Part shown: one piece after another, positions 24,975-32,438 of the stretch
Layout: each line of letters starts with the position of its first letter
Position numbering within the stretch: the stretch's first letter is position 1
Source: Gammaproteobacteria bacterium MFB021
Lineage (GTDB): Bacteria > Pseudomonadota > Gammaproteobacteria > Pseudomonadales > Halomonadaceae
Assembly (NCBI GenBank): GCA_000737985.1
Contig: JNVT01000078.1
Location: forward strand, 105,324-169,323
Reading direction: 5' to 3'
Length of the DNA: 64,000 nt
Translations under genes and position numbers: made by a program
The notes under the pieces: generated by a model
Databases searched by the model: none
The model's input: the letters and a program-made list of their open reading frames with translations, nothing else
What the model was told of the DNA's origin: nothing

Positions 24975-25481
24975 ATGCCCCAGACCACGCCGCCCGCGAC
25001 GTTCCCCTGCCCCTGCGGCGGTGGCCTCGGCTATGCCGACTGCTGCCAGCCGCATCATTGCGGTGAGACGCTGCCGGCCACGCCCGAAGCATTGATGCGT
25101 TCGCGTTATTCGGCTTTTGCAATCGGCAACCTCGGACACTATCTGTATCACACCTGGGACCCGGATACCCGTGACACTACCCTGACACCCGAGCTGCTCG
25201 ACCAGCGCGACTGCGACTGGCTGGCCTTGGAGATCCTCGAAAGCATTACCCGCGGCAGCCAGGGCACGGTCACCTTCAAGGCGCACTACCGGCCCTTGAA
25301 CGCGATATCCGGCGCTTCGGCGTCGGTGCTTCACGAGCGCTCGCGCTTCCGTCGCCGCCAGGGGCGCTGGCGCTACCTGGACGGCGAGATCGACCCCGCC
25401 GCCGCGAGCAACGCCCCCCAACGCAACGCCCCCTGCCCCTGTGGCAGCGGCAAGAAGGCCAAGCGCTGCTGTCACCCCTGA
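24975..25481 (+). CDS. ychJ: YchJ family SEC-C motif protein (UPF0225)
   Basis: 168 residues. Starts with a Cys-rich element CPCGGGLGYADCC, a central NTF2-like domain (MRSRYSAFAIGNLGHYLYHTW, VTFKAHYR, FRRRQGRWRYLDG), and ends in the zinc-binding SEC-C motif [14 protein letters not shown]. Family function is not settled; the SEC-C motif binds zinc in SecA and related proteins. The upstream 280 bases (24691-24974) contain no other gene that I can support. Confidence 0.9.
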   Translation: MPQTTPPATFPCPCGGGLGYADCCQPHHCGETLPATPEALMRSRYSAFAIGNLGHYLYHTWDPDTRDTTLTPELLDQRDCDWLALEILESITRGSQGTVTFKAHYRPLNAISGASASVLHERSRFRRRQGRWRYLDGEIDPAAASNAPQRNAPCPCGSGKKAKRCCHP

Positions 25482-25627
25482 TCAGAGGCGCGCCCCTGCC
25501 CAGGCAGAAGCGTACGCTGGCAGGCACGCCCGTGCGGGACTAGGCTGCTTACTCGATACGCGCCGCCGTTTCCCCCTCGCCCCCATGGGCCCGGGACGGC
25601 AGACACGCTGGCAGATACCGTAGGCAG

Positions 25628-26980
25628 ATGAAGACTCTGGACAACGCGACGCAGGCACTCTCGACACAAGCCCTGGCCCACCTGCAGCAGCGCCTGAGCG
25701 ACTGGCTCGGCCTGCCCGGGTGGATCCTGCTGCCGATCGCCATCGTGCTGCTCGCCGCGGTCGCCGACCTGGTGCTCTACTTCGTTCTCGGCCGGCTGGA
25801 GCAGCGTCTGGTGCGCTCGCCGCGGCGCTGGGACGACCCCTTCCTGCACGCCCTGCGTCTGCCGCTGCGCTGGTGGATCTGGATCAGCGCACTGATGATC
25901 GGCGCCGGGGTGATCGGCGCGCATCTCGGCGTGACCGAGCTCACCGGCTTCCTGTTCAAGAGCGGTGCTCTGATCACCCTGCTGCTGCTGGCCTGGAGTG
26001 GCATCCGCCTGATCCGGCGGCTCGAACAGCGCCTGGTGTTTCCGCCGGTCAACTGTCGGGCGCGGCCGGTGGATCAGACCTCGGCATCGGCACTGACCAA
26101 GATCGTCGGCGCGGTGCTGATCGTCACCCTGATCCTGATCGGTCTGCAGATTCTGGGCGTGTCGATGTCGAGCATCCTCGCCATGGGCGGCTTCGGCGGT
26201 CTGGTGATCGGCTTCGCCGCGCGCGATGTCATGGCCAACTTCTTCGGCGGCATGGTGGTCCATCTGGACAAGCCATTCGTGGTCGGCGACTGGATTCGCT
26301 CCCCCGACCGCGAGATCGAGGGCATGGTCGAGGATATCGGTTGGCGCCTGACCACCATCCGTACCTTCGCCGGTCCACCGCTCTACGTGCCCAACGCCTG
26401 GTTCAGCCAGATCTCGGTGGAGACCCCTACGCGCATGGTCAATCGCCGGCTGTGGGAGACCGTGGGTCTGCGCTATCAGGATGCCAACGCGATCGAGGCG
26501 ATCACCGGCGATATCCGCCAACTGCTCAAGCACCACGACGAAATCGACCAGAACGAGCTGATCACGGTCAACTTCACCACTTTCGGCCAGTACGCGCTGG
26601 AGATCATGCTCTACGCCTTCACCCGCGAAACCGACTGGCAGCGATTCCATGAGATCAAGCAGGAGATCCTGCTCAAGGTGCGCGACATCATCGAGAAGCA
26701 TGGCGCCGAACTGGCCCTGCCCGCCTCCCGGCTTTATTTACCCGAGGGCGTCGGCATACGTCGCGACGGTGACGCCGAGCCGGGGGCGGCCGCGCACGGT
26801 GGCGACCAGGCGGACAGCGCAGCCGGTGGCGAGACGCATGGTGAAGAAACACATCGCAAAGAGACACGGGGCGAAGAAATACGTGGCGGAGAGAAGGATC
26901 GCGACACCTGCGCTCGACGCACCCGCGCCCGCCCCGGGCCGAGCGAGGATGACGCAGGCTCCGGCGATGCCGATGCCTGA
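25628..26980 (+). CDS. MscS-family mechanosensitive channel
   Basis: 450 residues, larger than MscS (286) because of two or three extra N-terminal helices, as in YnaI/YbdG-type channels. Pore helix and gate region: SMSSILAMGGFGGLVIGFAARDVMANFFGG, then the beta domain VHLDKPFVVGDWI, VEDIGWRLTTIRTF and YVPNAWFSQISVETPTR. The last ~65 residues form a charged, low-complexity tail (GEETHRKETRGEEIRGGEKD) unlike the family and probably disordered. Role: solute release at the inner membrane on osmotic down-shock. Confidence 0.9.
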   Translation: MKTLDNATQALSTQALAHLQQRLSDWLGLPGWILLPIAIVLLAAVADLVLYFVLGRLEQRLVRSPRRWDDPFLHALRLPLRWWIWISALMIGAGVIGAHLGVTELTGFLFKSGALITLLLLAWSGIRLIRRLEQRLVFPPVNCRARPVDQTSASALTKIVGAVLIVTLILIGLQILGVSMSSILAMGGFGGLVIGFAARDVMANFFGGMVVHLDKPFVVGDWIRSPDREIEGMVEDIGWRLTTIRTFAGPPLYVPNAWFSQISVETPTRMVNRRLWETVGLRYQDANAIEAITGDIRQLLKHHDEIDQNELITVNFTTFGQYALEIMLYAFTRETDWQRFHEIKQEILLKVRDIIEKHGAELALPASRLYLPEGVGIRRDGDAEPGAAAHGGDQADSAAGGETHGEETHRKETRGEEIRGGEKDRDTCARRTRARPGPSEDDAGSGDADA

Positions 26981-26986
26981 ACCGGC

Positions 26987-28504
26987 TCAGTCCGCCCCGT
27001 GCAGGGCCAACCAGCGCCGCGCCAGCCATCCGCCCGCCCGCGCGATCTCCGCCGGCGTCGCCCCGGCATAGCCGAGCACCAACCCGGCCTGCACGGGCGC
27101 ACGTAGATAGTATTGCGATAGCGGCGAAAGCAGAATATCCGCCGCCGCGGCCTGCTCGACCAGCGTGCGCTCCTCATCGAGGGTGTCGAGCCGCGCCACC
27201 AGATGCATGCCCGCCTGCCCCGCCGACAGCACCAGCCCACGCGCCACCGCCGGCGCCAACGCCTCACGCAGCGCGGCCTGGCGCTGGCGATAGCATTCGC
27301 GCATCTGCGCCACGTGGCGCGCGAAGTGACCCTCGCCGATGAAGTCGGCCAGCGCCGCCTGTACCAGGTACTGCCCTTCCCGGTGCAGGCGCGCGTTGGC
27401 GCGCCGGAAAGGCTCGACCAGCGCCTCCGGCAAGACCAGATAGCCCAGCCGCAGCCCCGGATAGAGCACCTTGCTGAAGGTGCCCACATAGATCACCGGA
27501 GCCTCCTCGATCAGCCCCTGCAGCGAGGCGATCGGCGCGCTGGCGTAGCGGAACTCGCTGTCATAGTCATCCTCGATGATCCACGCCCGATGGTGCCGGG
27601 CCAGTGCCAGCAGCGCCATGCGCCGGGACAGAGGCAGCGTCACCCCGCACGGGTACTGGTGCGACGGCGTGACATAGATCAGCCGCGGCGCCGGCGTGTC
27701 CGCCGCCAGCGCCGCCACGTTCATCCCTTCGGCGTCCACCGGTACCGGTTCGAGCGCGAGCCCGGCCGAGACGAAGCAGGATTGCGCACCGCCGTAGCCG
27801 GGCTCCTCCATCCACAGCGTATCGCCGACATCCGCCAGCAGCCGAGCCACCAGCTCGAAGCCCTGCTGGGCGCCCTGGGTGATCAGAATCTGCCCGGGAT
27901 GGCAGCGCACCGAGCGCGACAGCTGCAGGTAGTCGCACAGCACCTCGCGCAGCGCGCTCACCCCGCCCTGACTCTGGTAGTCGAACCAAGCCGTCGGCGC
28001 ACGCTGCTGGTGGCGCCGCAGCAGCCGCTGCCAGCGCTCCCGCGGGAAGCGGTCCAGCGCCGGAACACCGGGCGCGAAGGCGCTATGGCGGCCGCTCAGG
28101 GTGCGTTCGAAATCGAGAATGCGTGTGCCACGGGCGGAGAGTGGCGGCAGCACGTCGCTCCCGCCACGTGGGGCCGGCGGCGGCGGTTGCCACTCGGCGA
28201 CGAACACCCCCGAGCCCGGTTGCGCACGGAGAAATCCCTCGGCCACGAGTCGCTCCACCGCCCCCAGCACCGTATTGCGTCCGATCCCCAGCGCCGCGGC
28301 CAGCCGCCGGGATGCCGGTAACTGGCTGCCCGGCGCCAGCGCCCCGCTCTGGATCGATTCGCGTAGCGCCGCATAGAGCCGCTGGCCCAGCGTGAGGGAA
28401 GCGTTGGGGGAATCGATATGAGACGCCGACGCGGCGAGCTTCAAGCCGATCGCTTCGATGATCCACAGCTGATGCGCCTGGGATGCCGCCACTGGTTCCC
28501 CCAA
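26987..28504 (-). CDS. MocR/PdxR-type GntR regulator with aminotransferase domain
   Basis: 505 residues. N-terminal GntR winged helix (about 38-105: LYAALRESIQSGALAPGSQLP, LGIGRNTVLGAVERLVAEGF), linker, then a fold-type I aminotransferase-like domain with the PLP lysine in GTFSKVLYPGLRLGYL. Acts as a PLP-binding transcription factor. Transcribed away from a GNAT gene 75 bases off, which is a likely target, as MocR proteins usually control a divergent neighbour. Start uncertain; the first 25 residues may be untranslated. Confidence 0.88.
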   Translation of the reverse strand: MGEPVAASQAHQLWIIEAIGLKLAASASHIDSPNASLTLGQRLYAALRESIQSGALAPGSQLPASRRLAAALGIGRNTVLGAVERLVAEGFLRAQPGSGVFVAEWQPPPPAPRGGSDVLPPLSARGTRILDFERTLSGRHSAFAPGVPALDRFPRERWQRLLRRHQQRAPTAWFDYQSQGGVSALREVLCDYLQLSRSVRCHPGQILITQGAQQGFELVARLLADVGDTLWMEEPGYGGAQSCFVSAGLALEPVPVDAEGMNVAALAADTPAPRLIYVTPSHQYPCGVTLPLSRRMALLALARHHRAWIIEDDYDSEFRYASAPIASLQGLIEEAPVIYVGTFSKVLYPGLRLGYLVLPEALVEPFRRANARLHREGQYLVQAALADFIGEGHFARHVAQMRECYRQRQAALREALAPAVARGLVLSAGQAGMHLVARLDTLDEERTLVEQAAAADILLSPLSQYYLRAPVQAGLVLGYAGATPAEIARAGGWLARRWLALHGAD

Positions 28505-28579
28505 TATGGTGATAACTGGCTCTTACCGGAGAACCACTATGCCGCCACACTGACCCCAAGTCACTGCCCGGAGCCCAGC

Positions 28580-29050
28580 ATGCCAACGTTCGATCTCGCG
28601 ACCCCGATTCGCCTCGCCACCGCCGCGGACATCTCCGAGCTGGCACCGCTGGTCGACGCCTACCGGCGCTTTTATCACCAGCCCGGCGACCTGGAGGGTG
28701 CGCGTGCCTTTCTCACTCAGCGCTTCGCCAACGGCGACGCCCATCTGCTGCTGGCGTTCGATGCCCAGGGCAGCGCCCACGGCTTCGTGCAGCTGTTTCC
28801 GGTGCCCTCGACCACCAGCCTGGCGGTGCGCTGGATCCTCAACGATCTGTTCGTCGCCCCCGAGGCGCGCGGCCAGGGCATGGGCAGCGATCTGCTGCGG
28901 GCGGCGCGCCAGCTCGCCCGCGACCACGGCGTGACACAACTGATGCTGCGGACCCAGGTCGAGAACCACACCGCGCAGTCGCGCTACCAGGCCCTCGGCT
29001 GGCAGCGGGACGAGGCCTTCTTCACCTATTTGTTGAATACGGACCATTGA
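28580..29050 (+). CDS. GNAT-family N-acetyltransferase
   Basis: 156 residues from the ATG at 28580 (GGAGCCCAGC upstream). N-terminal IRLATAADISELAPLVDAYR, then motif A as LNDLFVAPEARGQGMGSDLL, and NHTAQSRYQALGW. Likely controlled by the divergent MocR-type regulator. Its last codons lie in the first copy of a 14-bp degenerate repeat. Confidence 0.85.
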   Translation: MPTFDLATPIRLATAADISELAPLVDAYRRFYHQPGDLEGARAFLTQRFANGDAHLLLAFDAQGSAHGFVQLFPVPSTTSLAVRWILNDLFVAPEARGQGMGSDLLRAARQLARDHGVTQLMLRTQVENHTAQSRYQALGWQRDEAFFTYLLNTDH

Positions 29051-29102
29051 ATACGGGCTGTCGAATACGAACTGTCGCATACCGACTGCTGAACACCGGA
29101 TA
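29033..29102 (+). repeat. Five degenerate 14-bp tandem repeats
   Basis: Units TTGAATACGGACCA, TTGAATACGGGCTG, TCGAATACGAACTG, TCGCATACCGACTG, CTGAACACCGGATA, back to back. The first encodes the end of the GNAT gene including its stop; the last ends 24 bases before the rhodanese ATG. Confidence 0.82.
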
Positions 29103-29126
29103 CCCTGCCGACGGAGAGACACGGCC

Positions 29127-29594
29127 ATGAACGACATCACGACGCCCCCAGCGACCTCTCGAGTGCTGGAAGTCCCGCCCCCGGAGCCCGCGATCTCCGC
29201 CGCGGCCATGCGCGACAAGCTAGGTCTGCACACCGACGCCTGGGATCTGGCCCAGGATCTCGCCAACGCCATCGAGACGCTGGTGGTGATCGATACCCGC
29301 TCGCGGTCGCACTACCTGGCCGGGCACATCCCCGGGGCCATCAGCCTGCCGCATGTCGAGATGAACCCCACCACCCTGGCGGCGCTGGCGCGGGATCGGG
29401 TCTACGTCTGCTACTGCGATGGCATCGGCTGTAACGGCTCGACCTGGGGCACGCTCAAGCTGGCCACGGCGGGCTTCACGGTCAAGGAGCTGCTGGGCGG
29501 CCTGGACTTCTGGCAGCGCGACGGGCACCCCCTCGCCAGCGGCCCCGAACCCGGTTCCCTGGCCGATGCCCAGCTCGCTGCCTGCGGCTGCTGA
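29127..29594 (+). CDS. Rhodanese-domain protein
   Basis: 155 residues, one rhodanese domain (about 45-145): VVIDTRSRSHYLAGHIPGAISLPH, then the active-site strand and loop VCYCDGIGCNGST, in which the loop Cys is the probable sulfur-carrying residue, and FTVKELLGGLDFWQRDGHPL. Ends in Cys-Gly-Cys. RBS GGAGAGACACGGCC. Fourteen bases precede the next GNAT gene, so the two are probably co-transcribed. Sulfur acceptor unknown. Confidence 0.87.
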   Translation: MNDITTPPATSRVLEVPPPEPAISAAAMRDKLGLHTDAWDLAQDLANAIETLVVIDTRSRSHYLAGHIPGAISLPHVEMNPTTLAALARDRVYVCYCDGIGCNGSTWGTLKLATAGFTVKELLGGLDFWQRDGHPLASGPEPGSLADAQLAACGC

Positions 29595-29608
29595 GGAGAG
29601 TGCCCACA

Positions 29609-30367
29609 ATGTCGCCCTCCTGCACCGAGAACCGCCTCGGCCAGCCGATCGGTCTGCCGGTGGCCGCCTGGCAACCTGCGCGCCGCCCCGACCACGCCGT
29701 GCTGACGGGCCGCTACTGCCGGCTCGAGCCGCTCGACGCGCAGCAGCACGCGGCGTCGCTGTGGCAGGCGTGGTGCCATCCCGACCCGGCCCTCACCGAT
29801 GATCGCGAGGGCGAGGCGCGCTGGACCTATCTCGGCGGCCGCCCGTTCGCCGACGAGACCGGCTGCCAGGGCTGGCTGCGGACGATGAGTGCGGGCCAGG
29901 ACCCCTGGTGCTACGCGATCATCGATCCCCAGGATGGCCAGGCCGTGGGCATGGCCACCTATCTCAACATCGTGCCCGACGATGGCCGGATCGAGATCGG
30001 CCATCTCAACTTCTCGCCGCGCATGGCACGCAGCCGGCTCTCCAGCGAGGCGCTGATGCTGCTGATGGCGCACAGCTTCGCCCTGGGCTATCGGCGCCTG
30101 GAGTGGAAGTGCGACGCCCTCAATGCCCCCTCGCGCCGGACAGCCGAGCGGCTCGGCTTTCGCTTCGAGGGGATCTTCCGCCAGCACCGAGTGGTTCAGG
30201 GGCGTAACCGCGACACCGCCTGGTTCTCGGTGATCGATGATGAGTGGCCCGCGCTTCACGCCGCGCACCGGCAGTGGCTCGCCCCGGACAACTTCACCCC
30301 GGCGGGGGCCCAGCGCCAGCCATTGACGCGTTTCCGAGCGCCACTCGACGTCTCGGCAAAGGCCTGA
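29609..30367 (+). CDS. GNAT acetyltransferase, RimJ/RimL type
   Basis: 252 residues from ATG 29609 (GAGGAGAGTGCCC upstream); a GTG three codons earlier is possible. RimJ/RimL features: GRYCRLEPLDAQQHAASL, GMATYLNIVPDDGRIEIGH, FSPRMARSRLSSEALMLLM, then LEWKCDALNAPSRRTAERLG, FRFEGIFRQH. Predicted to acetylate an amino terminus, amino acid or antibiotic; substrate unknown. Confidence 0.85.
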   Translation: MSPSCTENRLGQPIGLPVAAWQPARRPDHAVLTGRYCRLEPLDAQQHAASLWQAWCHPDPALTDDREGEARWTYLGGRPFADETGCQGWLRTMSAGQDPWCYAIIDPQDGQAVGMATYLNIVPDDGRIEIGHLNFSPRMARSRLSSEALMLLMAHSFALGYRRLEWKCDALNAPSRRTAERLGFRFEGIFRQHRVVQGRNRDTAWFSVIDDEWPALHAAHRQWLAPDNFTPAGAQRQPLTRFRAPLDVSAKA

Positions 30368-30369
30368 GC

Positions 30370-30492
30370 ATGCACCGACCGCTGCCCTTTCGACTCGAAG
30401 ACGGCGACGCCCTGGCGCAGGCCATGCCACATCGCTTCGACACCTCCTCCGCCGACTTCTCGACCTGGGTACTGTTCTTCGGGCCCGGGTGA
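30370..30492 (+). CDS. Possible 40-residue ORF of unknown function
   Basis: ATG two bases after the GNAT stop opens a 40-codon frame ([20 protein letters not shown], ending WVLFFGPG). No recognisable family and no good RBS. Could be a decayed gene end or chance. Confidence 0.22.
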   Translation: MHRPLPFRLEDGDALAQAMPHRFDTSSADFSTWVLFFGPG

Positions 30493-30628
30493 GCCGCACC
30501 GCTGGACCTCGCCGGTCAGCGGCGTAAAATGCGCGGCGTCCGTCACGGTGGCGCGATTGCCCGTCATCCGCTCACCGCCCTCAAGCCCCGGTCCGCCCTT
30601 TACGTGGGCGACTACCAGGAGTTATCGC

Positions 30629-31570
30629 ATGTCCTCTACCGATCAACCGATCGTGGTCGCGGCGTTGTATCGCTTCGTCACCCTCGATGACTTCGAAGCC
30701 CTGCGCGAACCGCTGCTCGAAGAAATGCAGCGTCTCGACGTCAAGGGCACCCTGCTACTCGCCGCCGAGGGCATCAACGGCACCGTCTCCGGCAGCCGTG
30801 CCGGGATCGATGCTCTGCTCGCCTGGCTCAAACGCGACCCGCGCCTGACGGCGCTGGAGCACAAGGAGTCCTACTGCGACGAGCAGCCCTTCTACCGCAC
30901 CAAGGTCAAGCTCAAGCGCGAGATCGTCACCCTGGGCGTGGATGGCGTCGATCCCAACGCACGTGTCGGCACGTACGTCGAACCGGAAGCATGGAATGCG
31001 CTGATCGACGACCCCGAGGTACTGGTGATCGACACCCGTAACGACTACGAAGTGGCGATCGGTAGCTTCGAGGGCGCGGTCGACCCGCAGACCAAGTCGT
31101 TCCGTGAGTTCCCCGACTATGTGCGTCAGCACTACGACCCCAGCCGGCACAAGAAAGTCGCGATGTTCTGCACCGGCGGCATCCGCTGCGAGAAGGCGTC
31201 GAGCTTCATGCTGGGCGAGGGCTTCGAGGAGGTGTTCCACCTGAAGGGCGGGATACTCAACTATCTGGAGAAGGTGCCGGAAGCCCAGACGCGCTGGCGC
31301 GGCGACTGCTTCGTGTTCGACAACCGGGTCACGGTGCGCCACGACCTGAGCGAGGGCGAGTACGCCCAGTGCCACGCCTGCCGCATGCCGATCTCTGCCG
31401 AGGATCAGGCCTCCGAGCACTATGTGCCGGGTATCAGCTGCCCGCACTGCTGGGATTCGCTGCCCGAGAAGACCCGAGCCGGCGCGCGCGAGCGCCAGCG
31501 CCAGATCGAACTGGCCAAGGCGCGCAACGAGCCGCACCCGATCGGCCGCGACCCGCGCCAGTCGAGCTGA
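30629..31570 (+). CDS. trhO: tRNA uridine(34) hydroxylase TrhO (YceA)
   Basis: 313 residues. Forms 5-hydroxyuridine at tRNA position 34. N-terminal acylphosphatase-like domain ([27 protein letters not shown]), central rhodanese domain ([18 protein letters not shown]) with the catalytic Cys181 in [13 protein letters not shown], and a C-terminal Cys-rich part [12 protein letters not shown]. Start fixed by CCAGGAGTTATCGC. Followed by a clear terminator. Confidence 0.95.
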   Translation: MSSTDQPIVVAALYRFVTLDDFEALREPLLEEMQRLDVKGTLLLAAEGINGTVSGSRAGIDALLAWLKRDPRLTALEHKESYCDEQPFYRTKVKLKREIVTLGVDGVDPNARVGTYVEPEAWNALIDDPEVLVIDTRNDYEVAIGSFEGAVDPQTKSFREFPDYVRQHYDPSRHKKVAMFCTGGIRCEKASSFMLGEGFEEVFHLKGGILNYLEKVPEAQTRWRGDCFVFDNRVTVRHDLSEGEYAQCHACRMPISAEDQASEHYVPGISCPHCWDSLPEKTRAGARERQRQIELAKARNEPHPIGRDPRQSS

Positions 31571-31593
31571 GCCGCTCCGACCAGCGAAACGCA

Positions 31594-31619
31594 AAACGCC
31601 CTCCATTCGGAGGGCGTTT
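31594..31619 (+). terminator. Terminator after trhO
   Basis: Perfect 11-bp stem AAACGCCCTCC/GGAGGGCGTTT, loop ATTC, then TTTGTCG. Probably bidirectional, serving convergent yrbL as well (AAAA on the other side). Confidence 0.8.
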
Positions 31620-31675
31620 GTCGTCCTGCCCAGCAGCTCATGCCAGACCACTGGGCGCAGGCGGTCGTCTACTCT

Positions 31676-32293
31676 CTAAGACAGGCTCGCCAGCAGCGCA
31701 TCCCGCTGCGCCCGGGCAATGAAACCGTACTCGTGCAGGCGCTGATAGAAACGACGGATGCGGCGGTCGACCTTCTGCCGCGCGAACCACGGCCAGATAT
31801 TGGCCAGCGGCATGAAGTCGGGGTTGGAGACACCGTCGATCAGCCACAGCCGAATACTGCCGTCGGCGCGCCGCTGGCACACCACGTTACGGTCGTTGAT
31901 ATCAGAGGGTACGATCCAGTTGTCACGCAGGTAGTGGTAGAGCCGTTCTAGCTCGTCGACGAAGGCCTGGGTGGTGAGCCAGTCGGCGTCGCCATGCTGC
32001 TGGAACTGGCGGATATTGAGCGACAGCGAGCCATCGGCATCGGTGACCAGGCCGAAGACCAGCCCCTCGCCGAGATCGGTCGTGACCGTACCGAAGTACT
32101 CCGGCACGTAGCGCCAGTCGTGGACGCCGCGCCGCTTGAGCCCCTCGAAGTAGCTCTTCTCGCGCTCGTTCTGCTGACTGCCGCGGTCGGGGAAGCGCGG
32201 CACCTTGATGCAGCGCCCGGCCTCGGCGGGGTGCCGATAGACCGCCCGATCGTTGCCGTGGGCGAGTTCGGAGAAAAGAGAGAGAGAAACCAT
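31676..32293 (-). CDS. yrbL: YrbL-like kinase-fold protein
   Basis: 205 residues from MVSLSLFSEL (RBS TGGAGTGACCC). Belongs to the YrbL family named from the PhoP regulon of E. coli. Protein-kinase-like features: GNDRAVYRHP, ARCIKVPR-like region RCIKVPRF, catalytic-loop-like PSDINDRNVVCQ and metal-binding-like LIDGVSNPDF. Target unknown. In E. coli yrbL is PhoPQ-controlled; a PhoPQ-like pair lies 30 kb away here, a link I cannot test. Confidence 0.83.
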   Translation of the reverse strand: MVSLSLFSELAHGNDRAVYRHPAEAGRCIKVPRFPDRGSQQNEREKSYFEGLKRRGVHDWRYVPEYFGTVTTDLGEGLVFGLVTDADGSLSLNIRQFQQHGDADWLTTQAFVDELERLYHYLRDNWIVPSDINDRNVVCQRRADGSIRLWLIDGVSNPDFMPLANIWPWFARQKVDRRIRRFYQRLHEYGFIARAQRDALLASLS

Positions 32294-32438
32294 GAGGGTC
32301 ACTCCAGGACGCAGGGCGGTAACAGATAGCAGCAGCATTTAATCATATCTTAATCAAACGCTGTTTTCCTTAAGGATCGGAAAAAAAGTTAGCCTGCTAT
32401 CGCCACGCCTCGCCCCGCGAATCCCCCTTGGTGCCGCA

